The notes beneath the pieces were generated by a model. The model saw nothing but the letters and a program-made list of their open reading frames with translations. It ran no database searches and was not told the DNA's origin. Shown one piece after another: positions 53,821-63,757 of a DNA stretch of 64,000 nt (positions are counted from its first letter, which is position 1; each line of letters starts with the position of its first letter). The stretch is from Ypsolopha sequella. Taxonomy: Eukaryota; Arthropoda; Insecta; Lepidoptera; Ypsolophidae. The DNA lies in assembly GCA_934047225.1 (NCBI GenBank), contig OW203992.1, positions 14,621,501 through 14,685,500 of the forward strand, in the 5' to 3' direction. The translations under genes were made by a program, and so were the position numbers.

Positions 53821-54765
53821 GTACATCCCTTTCTACAAAAAAAATTTTTCAAAATAAAATTTTTAACAAACTAAAAACATCTTTCATTGATTGTACCTAA
53901 ATGTTTCAAAACATACTACACTGATTGTACTCTGATACACTGTTGCAATAATAACATAATCTGACTCGACATTTAAACAATTGTAAACACAAAGCAAGCT
54001 CGTAACATGAAACTGCCTACTGGCTGACGCAATTCTTATCTTGCTGTAATGAAAATAAATTTCAATGAAATAAAATTTCAACATTGTCCAGTACCATAAT
54101 GTAAAGACTATTTTATAATGTAAAATTACACAAGATTCTTTAAGAAAACAATACAAAAAAAATGAATATAAAACTGAAAAACTCTTTAACACTAACTTCT
54201 GTAGAAATTACTCTGAAATTGAATACCAAATTAACAGATAACACTTGAATATCTAAACAGTAAAATAACATAATAACGGTGTTATAATATCAAAAATAGT
54301 GCTATAATGGAAAATTTTTCAATTTGTTCAACTACACAATTCATAACTGGACTTTACACAGTATAATAATGTGAAAAAAAAAAAAAAAAAAATGCTATTA
54401 TAAAAAACTTTAAACAATTTATAGAGGAAAAATACAAATACAAAACTGTTACATAACACAAAAAATACATTTCCTGACATCTATCCGAATCCTAAACATT
54501 TTATAACTTTTTGGTGATCAATCCAAAAGCTAGAAAAATATCTAGTATACCAATAGTATATCTTTACGTCATTTAAGAAAAAATTCCGGAAATTTCTACT
54601 TACATGCTTCATAGTTACACAAATTACAAACATAAATGACATTTCAATACACAATACACAAGAAAACATAAAAAATAAATTTCGCATTGCATCAAGGGTC
54701 TACATTTGCATTCTATTACGGAACCCTGTTTATTCGTCTTTGCTTATTTGCTCTAATTCGATGTC

Positions 54766-55831
54766 ACTCAGGTAGCGTTTCCTGCTTAACCTGACTATAT
54801 ATCGACATTATAAATCACTTGAAAACAATAATAAAACACTAAAAAATTACAATCTACAAGAAAAGAAAGAAAAAATATCTAAGTTTCGGAAATCTCTCTA
54901 GGATCCCTTTAATGCGGAAAGAAAAAAAATAACTTGATAGTTTGCAAAAATACTCTCTAGGCCATTTTACGATTCACCGAGGGCTCGGAACTACTTAAAG
55001 AGTGTTCAGGTTAAAATATGGCTTGCCCGTATCTATAGTTTCATTTAGCTCGCGGGTTCATATTCGAGTTATAAACTCACGGAACCCTAACATTTCATTT
55101 TATAATTTCTACGTTACACATGCTATTGCATTGAGATCTGAGTTGCTTAATCCGCATTCCCCAAATCTAATACCTTTAGCTCTTCTTTAAAACTACTTTC
55201 TAGTATGATCACTACTTTGTACTTTAAACAAAAATAACACAATGGTCACCGTTTCGTAAAATTTCGATTTTATGTTTCAATTTGCCTGCTGACGTCATTC
55301 GTCCTATACATGTTGCTGCACCGTATTTTGGAATGCCTGTGGAGCACTCTCCAAAGTTGACGCTCTTAATTCTTTTCTTAACCACTTTCGCATATGATTA
55401 CTACACTTTGTATATAATACGTACACTGATAAAAAAACACAATATGATAACTGTTATTACTATCACAATTCCATAAATTTCCATTTTTTCTTCTAATTTC
55501 AAATTACTTGACTCGTTTGCACCATTCTGTGCTATGACAACTTGTTCGTTTTTACTTTGCGGTTTACCCATTTTTCGGAATTTTAACCACAAAATATTTA
55601 CACGATTTTTACAAAAAACTGAATCTTTATCACTGAACGTCACAATATGTACTGCATGCAAAACTAAAAATAATACTCTTTATGTACTTAAATCATTGCT
55701 CTAGAAAATCTACAAATCTAACTATTCTGATACGACGTGAGTAAGGTAGCGTTTTCTGCAAAACCCGACTGTATAGTCGTCAAAATAAACCATTTTTGAA
55801 AACAATAACACAACATAATAAAACTAAAAAA
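54766..55831. repeat. Degenerate internal direct repeats of the LTR element
   Basis: AGGTAGCGTTTCCTGCTTAA ... TTGAAAACAATAATAAAACA (54768-54840) recurs as AGGTAGCGTTTTCTGCAAAA ... TTGAAAACAATAACACAACA (55744-55815), about 975 bp apart. A second pair is at 55190-55252 and 55380-55460. The AT-rich interior therefore grew partly by duplication. Confidence 0.55.
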
Positions 55832-56222
55832 ATCTGAAATAGGTACATAAAATACAAAGGTTCATAAAATATCTAAATAGTTGCTTCGTAACACGATATC
55901 ACTGCATGGAATTGTACTGTATCCGGTCGTCACAAGAATTGTCACACGTTGTCAGCACTTTCGTATGTGTGTGTTCATATACACATCCTGGTTTCTCTGT
56001 AATGTATATTGGGGTCTTGTTTCTTTGCACATGTCGTATGTTGCTAATAAAAATTCGCTAAATACCTCCATGGCTCAGAAAGCTTCTCAAAATATTCCTC
56101 GATTTTCTTCTTTTGTAGCTACGTTTTTGAATTCTCTTACTTCTCTGGTAACGGTGTCGAAGTCATCACTTGCAACACGTCCGCACCTTCACGTTCCGAT
56201 TTTTTCTTCGGTATGCTGTCCT

Positions 56223-56441
56223 CTAGGCTATGTTTGTTATCTGGGCTACTGCTGACCTCCGGGTTTCGTTTTGTCTCCGGGCTAATGCTGACTTCCTGCT
56301 GTTGTCCTTCGATAATATCTCTCCTCCGGGCTGTATCTTCCGGGTTGTCATCTTGCCGGCGTTTTTTTTAAATTTTTCTGCCTCTACCTCTTGGATACTC
56401 GCCGACCACAACGTAAGTCGTTGTAATTCCCGCCGAGCCAC
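56223..56441 (-). other. Short open frame in the leader region of the LTR element
   Basis: A 72-codon frame on the element's sense strand, rich in lysine and arginine, with repeated CCCGGAG motifs (TRKIQPGGEILSKDNSRKSA). It starts about 110 bp inside the inferred upstream LTR. A gag remnant or chance frame; no known domain is visible. Confidence 0.3.
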
Positions 56442-56543
56442 GACTCTACTCGACGGGGAGTTCTCTTCCCGCTGTCCTGTCTGTTCAGTTCACGAACATG
56501 ATACCCCAACAGCCATAAAACGCACTGTCCAGAAATCGACGTT

Positions 56544-56554
56544 CGGGGTCACCA
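56544..56554 (-). promoter_or_regulatory. Candidate primer-binding site
   Basis: The minus strand reads TGGTGACCCCG, beginning three bases after the LTR (56558) on that strand. It would pair with the 3' end of a tRNA ending CGGGGTCACCA. Confidence 0.5.
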
Positions 56555-56557
56555 CTT

Positions 56558-56752
56558 TGGCAATGTTGGGGTGTTGACTGAGTGAAACACAGGTTAGCGG
56601 TTAATAGTCCGATATATTCTAGTGGCTACAACCACGTAAGAAAACACGTTGATACTACACAAAGTCGGGAAGAGAACTGGCGTGGCTACGTGCCTTGCCA
56701 TAAGTCGTGCGCAATTACTTATTGCTACAATCAGCAATTTCATGACTCCACA
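56558..56752 (-). repeat. LTR (upstream on the minus strand)
   Basis: Identical by eye to 53626-53820 across its whole 195 bp; no mismatch was found on reading. Confidence 0.85.
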
Positions 56753-56756
56753 TAAT

Positions 56757-57236
56757 CAATGTTGTTTTTTCAAGTTTTTTTTTATATCAGGCCGAAAGTC
56801 TTTTGGAAAACAAGCTGTTAACCCTTAAATGCATGTGATAGAAATAGTGATAGAAAAATACAGGAACAAAAAAACGAATTTAATTTGCTATAAAAATGCA
56901 ATTTTTTATTTTTCTTTTTCTTAACAGGCACTTGTAAAGTTGAACTCTTCATGACTTTAATATCAAAAAGCTATAGAAATATATGCAAGCAAAATATTTA
57001 TTAATTTTTTGCGAGAAAATTCAATAAAAAACAAAAATAAATGCATGAATTTTAAATTAAAAATAATTTTGAAGCTGGCAAACATAATTTTAGCTCAAAC
57101 AATCATATTATTATATTTTGTAACATTAATTTATGTAAATACTAAATAAAAAAACCTTTATGCCGTTTTCGACCCAAGATGCATTTCGGGGTTAATTTGT
57201 ACCAACGTCTAGAACACAAACAGGCAAATTAGGTAT
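56757..57236. other. No recognisable feature
   Basis: AT-rich, without repeat partner or coding trace. Confidence 0.4.
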
Positions 57237-57240
57237 TTAA

Positions 57241-57625
57241 GGTGGATGCAACGGTTCTCGTTCCCAAACACACAACTTATGATTGCTTTTCTTATTTTCC
57301 AACAAAAAGTATCAAGCTTACATGATTTATGGCATTACGCGACAATAATTTAATGTTATTTAGGCTTTTCTAGCAAAGTTTTGTTATTTTATGCATTACT
57401 TTGTAAATGATAATGTACAACAACTTTAAAGCGTGTTTGTAATTGTTGTACAGGACCATTTACAAATTATTGCATAAAATAACACCACTAGGCTAGAAAA
57501 GCCTAATTGACATTAAACGAATGCTGCGTAATGTCATAAATCGCATTTATATTATACGTTTTTTTCAAAAATAATAAAACCAATCATAAGTTGTGCGTTT
57601 GGGAACGAAATTCGTCACATGCACC
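57241..57625. mobile_element. TTAA-flanked long palindromic MITE
   Basis: TTAA at 57237-57240 and 57626-57629. GGTGGATGCAACGG...GTTCCCAAACACACAACTTA mirrors TAAGTTGTGCGTTTGGGAAC...CACATGCACC. Arms run about 190 bp each and share TTAGGCTTTTCTAG and TTGTACAACA. 385 bp, non-coding. The ends differ from both other TTAA families here. Confidence 0.8.
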
Positions 57626-57941
57626 TTAAATTGGAATATACCAATCAAATAACATCGATACCAAGATATAGAAATAGTTAAACTATTTTATAAACACAAT
57701 CATGTGAAAACAAAAAAAAATAATATATCACCGCCACATATATACTTATTTAATTTTTGTACAGTGCTTTTGTTTTTTTAATGTCTCACTGCAATCATCA
57801 CATTTTATAGAAATCTGACGATGACTGACAAAACACGAAGTTTTCCGAGAGGTTGTATTTATATTTGCAGGTTGTATTAATGACGTGATCAAAATTAAAC
57901 CGCATGCTCTAATGATTTATGACTTTTGCAAATAAGAGTGT

Positions 57942-58092
57942 CGATTCGGTGTAACACGACTTTACTTATTTGACAGGACTAACCTTATTTTAAGCGTCCT
58001 GTCTTTGTCTTTTCGATACAGGAAGAAAAAGACGGAGAGCTTAAATTTAGTTTAGTCCTGTCAGATAATTTTTAATCGTGTACACAGAATCG
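57942..58092. mobile_element. Short MITE with CGATTCGGTGTAACACGA ends
   Basis: CGATTCGGTGTAACACGACT mirrors TCGTGTACACAGAATCG. TTTGACAGGACTAACCTTAT and GTTTAGTCCTGTCAGATAAT are the inner pair. A partial copy is at 41472-41513. Confidence 0.65.
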
Positions 58093-58105
58093 TCAACAAT
58101 AGCTA

Positions 58106-59014
58106 CGAGGGTGCGTTTTTATGTTCGCAGAATGGCGGGGCTGGAGAGGGGTGAGGGACTCATTAGTACCTCAACGTGCTCAGTGATTCACTATTAGTAT
58201 AAATATTGAGTTTTATTACAATCAGCTAATTGGTCTCTGAACTATCATTAACCAAGCAACTTAATCGGGAAGACAGCGTTCACAATGGAGAAAATCGAGC
58301 ACCGCGCCGTTATAACGCGTGCGTTTTCGGACCTCTGTAACGAAGATCAAGAGCGTACCTTGAATCTATTTGTGACTGGAGATGAAATTTAGGTTCATCA
58401 TTATGAAACTGAGTCTAAACAAGACTACGCAGTGGCATAAAAAAGGCACACTACCGCCTAAGAAGTTCAAAGTGTTGCAGTCGACCGCAAAACTCATGGC
58501 AACTGTTTTCTGGGATACTGTAGGTATCCTGCTGTTTATAAAGACGTTAATATAACCGGAGAATACTACGCGTCAATTCTGGAGAATATGAGGAAAGTAA
58601 TCAAAGAGAAAAGACGAGAAAAACTGACGAAAGGCGTCTTGCTCATGCATGACAATGGTGCCTGTTCAAGAGCCGTGTTGCCCTGGTTGCCCTACAAAAG
58701 TCAGGCTTCGAAATAAATAGCCACTCACCATAATATAGTCTAGACCTAGTCCCCTGCGATTATTATCTATTCAAAAAAACATGAAAACAGAGCTTCGTGG
58801 CAAGAAATTTTCAAGTGATCAAGAAGTGAAGGACGCAGTTTTAGCTTATTTTGAGGACAAAAAGGATTTTTTTTTTAATGATATGTATTATTGAACGATT
58901 GAAGGATCTGAAAAATGTATTAGGCTAGTGGGTGGATATATAGAAAAAGAAATATATTTGTGAATTTTCATTGCCCTCTTAAGTCCCATTCCGCGAACTT
59001 AAAAACGCACCTCG
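58106..59014 (+). mobile_element. Mariner transposon, defective
   Basis: 909 bp. The left end CGAGGGTGCGTTTTTATGTT and right end AACTTAAAAACGCACCTCG are inverted repeats. TA lies on both sides (58104-58105, 59015-59016). It contains a broken mariner transposase. Confidence 0.85.
58285..58960 (+). pseudogene. Mariner transposase (D,D34D type), inactivated
   Basis: Opens MEKIEHRAVI and then jumps by internal deletion to NEDQERTLNLFVTGDE, which carries the first catalytic aspartate. A stop replaces the tryptophan of the usual GDETWVHH. In the next frame come WHKKGTLPPKKFKVLQS and LMATVFWD. After a further shift: ITGEYYASILENMRKVIKEK (as NITGEYY..), KLTKGVLLMHDN with the second aspartate, then degenerate SPDLAPCDYYLF-like sequence and ...KDLKNVLG. 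Several stops and at least two frameshifts; most of the DNA-binding domain is missing. Assignment to mariner is firm, the subfamily is not. Confidence 0.85.
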
Positions 59015-59016
59015 TA

Positions 59017-59397
59017 CATAAACAAAAATTTCGCTTTTCTATCAACGATGTTCCATGCTTATGCGTAGGTAATAAAAATGGATTTGGAGAAAGTTTTTCA
59101 ATGTAAATGGTTCAGTATGATCATTAGAGAAAGTGGTTTATTTTTCCGGGCACGGAAATAACCACCAAGTATAATTTATTATACAATTTATGCCATTGTA
59201 TGATAAAATCTGAGCACTTGAACAGCTATACTAACTACAAACTATTACAAAGACCTGAGGGCAAAGTTTCAGAAAGTTTGGTTCAAAATATTGCAAGCAT
59301 GCGCGAGTTTTCATGGCGGTTAGTAACATATGATACAAACAATTATAAGTTAGAACCTAAGTTTCACGGAATGGATTTATTTAAGATTGAGGTTGAA
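59017..59397. other. No recognised repeat; open frame of unknown origin
   Basis: The frame 59200-59451 (83 codons) runs into a LINE tail at its 3' side and has no family resemblance. Confidence 0.35.
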
Positions 59398-59640
59398 ATA
59401 AAACAAAGAAATAAAATAAATTTATTGGCGTGTTTAGAAAAGAATACTTAAAATTAACTAAACAAAAGAAAAGAGTACTTAATCAATTTATAAATAAAAA
59501 GAACAACACGACAAAGCTCACCTATATGCTATCCAAAATATGTTTTAGTTGGCGCTGGTTTTCAGCTACCTCCATTACAGTTGCCTGCTAATGTACATAT
59601 GAGCAGTTGCCACTTTTTTACTAAATTGAAAAAATATAAT
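59398..59640 (-). mobile_element. LINE 3' end, uninterrupted copy
   Basis: The reverse complement matches 24839-25345 without the MITE: GGCAACTGTAATGGAGGTAG, CTGAAAACCAGCGCCAACTA, and the tail CACGCCAATAAATTTATTTT. It supplies the empty site for the MITE at 24911. Confidence 0.6.
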
Positions 59641-60351
59641 GATTAGAAGAAAAAAGTGGCATGATGGAAAAATTACATGATGGAAAAATTACAAGTATTT
59701 CTAATTCTGTAGATAAATCAAACAAAAGAAAAAAAAAAGGAAAAGAACAAAACAAAATTGAGCAAAAACAAAAATATAGATTTATCAGCAGGGGAACTGG
59801 TCTGAAGCATTATATAGGCTTTCCAAGGATCTTTCAAATGTCCAGTGTCTATTTGCTTTTTCATTTGAGACTGTTAGATTGGAGACTCTCTGATAAAACA
59901 AACAATTATAATTTTAGAACGAATGGACTAGATTTATTTAGTAAATTTGTCTAGGGTAGAGATTCTGTGTTGGATAGGACTAGCACCAAAAGATTAAATT
60001 CATTATCTAAGTATTTTCTTAAAAGGAGAAGGTTCAAGAAGTAATTCCGGGAAAACTGTTAAGGAGAGAGCCCTTGTCTTTTCTCGTTTCCTGATACTTC
60101 AGGTAAATATATCGATCGAGGTAATTCAATTTAAAAGATACTCGAATTTAATGATTTTTTTGGTGTTTAGTCGACGTTGGCGAAATTATTATCGTCCTTA
60201 TTTAAATTTACAAATTCAATATAAACAAATCGGTTGCTTGTTTGTATTCAATTTGTAAGGTTTGGCTTTACGGTCTTTACCTTCTTTAAATTAAAATATA
60301 CATCGAGTTTTCAGTGTTCTTTTATTTATACACATGATATGTTGCCGCCCT
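59641..60351. other. No recognisable feature
   Basis: The lysine-rich open frame 59661-59954 is low-complexity and not gene-like. Confidence 0.4.
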
Positions 60352-60470
60352 GCGGTTAAATCAGCCTTCTATTTGGAAAGCTAGGTTGTTGTTTAAATGG
60401 CAGCATCCATTTAAACGGCTTAAGGATGTTTAGTCCAAAAGGCTGAACAGTACTTAGCCTTCTCTTCTCT
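60352..60470 (+). repeat. Dispersed repeat D, copy 2
   Basis: GCGGTTAAATCAGCCTTCTA, GCTAGGTTGTTGTTTAAATG, GCAGCATCCATTTAAACG and AAAAGGCTGAACAG align with the reverse complement of 10740-10868. Confidence 0.5.
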
Positions 60471-60476
60471 TAGGTT

Positions 60477-60690
60477 ATTGGTATTGTATACATAGGCCAA
60501 TGCTATAGTGCAGCAAACATCGACAATATGCTTTATACATATAGGTAAGTTACTATACAACAAAAATATAAGTATTTACAATATTTAATACGAAAGAACA
60601 ATCCCATAACACAAGCAACAATTTTATTCATAACAAATAAGATACAAGGTTGTTCTTGTGAACTCACCCAGAAATAAAAAAAATAGGTCT
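60477..60690 (-). repeat. Degenerate LINE 3' region, antisense, copy 2
   Basis: GCCAATGCTATAGTGCAG, AAGTTACTATACAACA and GTTCTTGTGAACTCACCCAG occur in the same order as at 13060-13270. Confidence 0.45.
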
Positions 60691-60706
60691 GTGTGATCGT
60701 GTTTAG

Positions 60707-61381
60707 TAGCCGGATTGTGAAAAACCCGTCTTTTTCTAATTAATCGAAACAGAGTACTTATATTCAGTGCCGGATTAAGACTACTTGATGCCCTAAGCAA
60801 TCCGCGCCTATGGGCCCCCTATCCACTAGTGTCGTTCTTTCAAAAATGTTACGTATTTATTACAAAGAGATCAATCATTACGTACAAAGATTATACTACT
60901 CTTAAACTTATCTTAGTAATTTTCTTAAAATGTGTACAAAAGAGATAAGTGTATTTATAATAAAAACCAAAGCATACATTTTCACATTATTTATTGAAAT
61001 CCGACTTGCGCCTTTTACGGACAGCAAATCCACGAACAATAGTATCGAAGTTCTATATGCACATCTACCCCTATATTCAAAATTGATAAAGCCTCGAGCC
61101 TCTCCTGTGGCATTATATTTTCGTTCGTTTTAATACCTGACGTTGCGGAAGATTGCAAATTCACGTGATGTGCACGCAACGACATCGCATTATTCAAGCT
61201 AGTCAATTTGAATAAACGCGAGTTTTCAATAAGTCTTACCTTTCATGAGCTGGAAAATATTTTATCGGTGCTGTTAGTGGTGCCCCCGAGACGTGATGCC
61301 CTAAGCAGTTGCTTAATTTGCTTATGGGCTAATCCGGCACTGCTTATATTCAAAATGTATTCGGGTTAAACGGGTCTTAAG
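60707..61381. mobile_element. Remnant of the TTAA palindromic MITE, interrupted
   Basis: TTTAGTAGCCGGATTGTGAA..CGAAACAGAGTACTTATATT (60708-60764) and CAAAATGTATTCGGGTTAAA-CGGGTCTTAA (61351-61380) are the two ends of the family at 16789-17150 with the centre deleted. A hAT MITE is inserted between them. Confidence 0.65.
60765..61342. mobile_element. hAT-type non-autonomous element with exact 8 bp target duplication
   Basis: CTTATATT is directly repeated at 60757-60764 and 61343-61350. Ends CAGTGCCGGATTAAGAC and GGGCTAATCCGGCACTG are inverted repeats. Near both ends is GATGCCCTAAGCA. 578 bp, non-coding. Insertion is into the TTAA MITE remnant, so it is younger than that element. Confidence 0.9.
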
Positions 61382-61539
61382 CAGTTGTAGTGCCGTGTCA
61401 GCGGAGCCTTCTGGTGAAGGTTTGTCCTACTGCTTTCTATATGGAACAGTCGCCAACTTCGCACAATTTTAAGGCTGCTAGTACTGCAGTAGCAGAAAAA
61501 TAAACTAAATATAAATGACGCGGCGGCTTTTGGTTTAGC

Positions 61540-61700
61540 CGTTTCCAAAGGGCTAGCTTTCAGGCAGCCAATACGTTAAACGTTGAGGTATCAACTTATA
61601 ATACAACTAGCAGCCCAACCGTTAAATTTTATGCCGCTATTAAGTTAACGATCTAGGCGTACAATTAGGAGGCTGATTTAACCATTGGGCGCTGACATAC
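61540..61700 (-). repeat. Dispersed repeat D, divergent copy 3
   Basis: The minus strand reads AATGGTTAAATCAGCCTCCT, AATTGTACGCCTAGATCGTT, AACTTAATAGCGGCATAAAA, AACGGTTGGGCTGCTAGTTG and TGCCTGAAAGCTAG. It shares its start and the AAAGCT end with 10740-10868 and 60352-60470. Confidence 0.45.
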
Positions 61701-62274
61701 ATATTTAAAGTTATCTTTATTGTTTATTGTTTCAAAGTTATCTTTATACATATCCTACTAAAAAACGATTTATATATGAATTAAAGTGTTAATAAGTAAA
61801 TTAAATTAATATTAATACAACAAGTAAATTTGATAAATACATTTTTAGGAACTTTTTTCTATTCCGTATTCCTGTGTGCTATGCTATGCAACTTGCATAT
61901 CCTTTGACATGCAAATCAAAAATTATACAAACATATTTTCATCATCGATTCATGTTGCTTTGAAGCAAAGAATCGATGTGTTTTATAGGTGCATAACTAC
62001 GAATCGTACAAAAATAGCAAACTAAATTCAGAATTAAGCTTCGACAATTTTAGGTAATTTTGCAAGTAAACAGAGATAAAATCCACTGACTGGGGAAACT
62101 GCAGCTTAAGCAAATTTATCGTTTTCGGATATTTGCGGTTGCTCCCGGTAAACCTTTAGCGTCGCGCGTGTGGAGAAGCACTCTCATATGTATATCTGGC
62201 AAGCCTGAGGCGGCTACCAGCTCCTTCTACTCGCTATATACCCTCTCATATAGCAAGCATTATCTAAATTTTAT
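61701..62274. other. No assigned repeat
   Basis: One hairpin, CATCGATTC..GAATCGATG with an inner TTGCTTTGAAGCAA (61944-61979). A GC-richer patch at 62140-62220 is unassigned. Confidence 0.4.
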
Positions 62275-62665
62275 TTCAATGCAAGTGCTCGTAAAGGCCC
62301 ACTTTTTATGCATTAAAACCGAACAGAAAGTCGATTATTTTGCCCTAGGGCTTTATTATTATTTTTTTTTAATTTATTTGTAATGGTTGGCTAACCTGCA
62401 GCCTTTTCTGTGTACCATAGATGTTATACTTTTTTTTCCACTGTTTAACGGCTCTGGATACAGTCCTTTTGAGCCAATCATAATTTAAAGTTCACAAGAT
62501 TATATTCGTTTTCATTTCCTCACACTATGCATTGAAAAACGTAGTATGATACACGGGCGTAAAAGCAATAAATTACTCGGTTACGTTTAAAACACTCGCT
62601 ACGCTCGTATTTTAAATCGTCCTCGTAATTTATTCCTTTTTGCCCTTGTAGCATAAACTACTATT
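62275..62665 (+). repeat. 390 bp dispersed repeat, copy C
   Basis: Same limits as copy A: TCAATGCAAGTGCTCGTAAA to GCATAAACTACTATT. It keeps the hairpin TTAAAACACTCGCTACGCTC-GTATTTTAAAT that copy B lacks. Confidence 0.8.
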
Positions 62666-63361
62666 CTTTTATGTTCGGAAATCAACAGCGACTGAATTAC
62701 AAATCAATTGGCATTGATTAAATTATGAAAAGGTGTATTAATTCGAAAACCATTTCGAGATTTAGGTTTAATAAGTCGTATTTTCGAACTTTTGGTCCAA
62801 AAATCCTCATGATGATGAATATTTTTACGAAAAGCTGCTACTTCCATTTGCTTTCGTGTGACGTCACTTGAGAAATGGCTGTTTGGAAATGTGCTATCAA
62901 GATAAATTGATAATAATTTGCTTCCTAATTTTGCGTCTAATTTGAGTAGACAGACGGAGACAGACCACTTTTTTTATAAGCAATCACCCATCACAATCCG
63001 TACAATGTCTAAAATTCTCAAGTGACGTCATATCGGACAATTCTTTAAAAATCATAATAGAATAATGGTTAATTTATATACCAAAATAATGAAAACTATG
63101 TCCTAAAATGGCGTAGAATATCTGAAAAAAAAAATCTTTTAAAAATTAAGCTATGGGAATTGGGTAACAGATGGTGATACCTTCTTTGATGAAACGGGCT
63201 AGCTACAATAAAAAATTGAAAAGAATGTTTTAGAAATTAAGCTATGGGAATTGACTTAATAGCCCAGTATTCCTAAAAGACTAATTTGTTGATTGGCAAA
63301 AGTTAAAACGACGCGACGGCAGTAAAAAAGATAATAACCATCATAAGATAATAAACATCAT
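62666..63361. other. Unannotated; one short direct repeat
   Basis: AAATTAAGCTATGGGAATTG occurs at 63144 and 63235, about 91 bp apart. Nothing else recognised. Confidence 0.45.
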
Positions 63362-63440
63362 ATCGTCACGATATGAATCACCGACGAGGTGTCAGAGGTG
63401 TTCCCAAGTGTGAACGCTTTACACCGATGACTATTAAGGC
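63362..63440 (-). repeat. SINE 3' end fragment
   Basis: TATCGTCACGATATGAATCA, CGAGGTGTCAGAGGTGTTCC, CAAGTGTGAACG, then CACCGATGACTATTAAGGCG: the 3' third of the SINE at 37221 in the same orientation. Confidence 0.6.
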
Positions 63441-63757
63441 GTATGACCACGCTAAATAAGCAACTTGATGTGTGTCGGTACAAATATCAACGGAAACGAC
63501 ATTGAAATAATGATCAATTCAGCGTGCCTTGAAAATTGGCTGTTACGACAACCACTGCGTCTCCGGCTAGCGCAAAATAGGAGAAAATAATACCTTTCAC
63601 ATGGACGCCATGAACGGAAAAAAAAATTTCAATTTAAATATTTTAGATATAAAAATTTCTTATAATTTGGTGAAATAATAATTAATATCGCTTTAGGCGT
63701 TTGGAAGAGAATTCTTGTGTTAATCATGTAAAACTTTCGATGACTTTCGATTTTTTT

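Larger units (their letters stand above)
53624..56752 (-). mobile_element. Non-autonomous LTR retrotransposon
   Basis: Two 195 bp direct LTRs (53626-53820, 56558-56752) look identical by eye and bound 2.7 kb without any reverse transcriptase. TAAT precedes (53620-53623) and follows (56753-56756) if the two extra T at the left belong to the element. Orientation is inferred as minus. On that strand TGGTGACCCCGAACG follows the upstream LTR, like a tRNA primer-binding site of BEL/Pao-type elements (from memory), and purine-rich AGAAAGGGATGTAC precedes the downstream LTR. Identical LTRs imply a recent insertion. Confidence 0.75.

Noticed and set aside
55881..56577. Frames of 124 and 115 codons on the plus strand
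   Set aside because: They lie antisense to the inferred direction of the LTR retrotransposon and have no recognisable domain.
59200..59451. 83-codon frame
   Set aside because: Its 3' end runs into a LINE tail shared with 25300-25345; no domain is visible.
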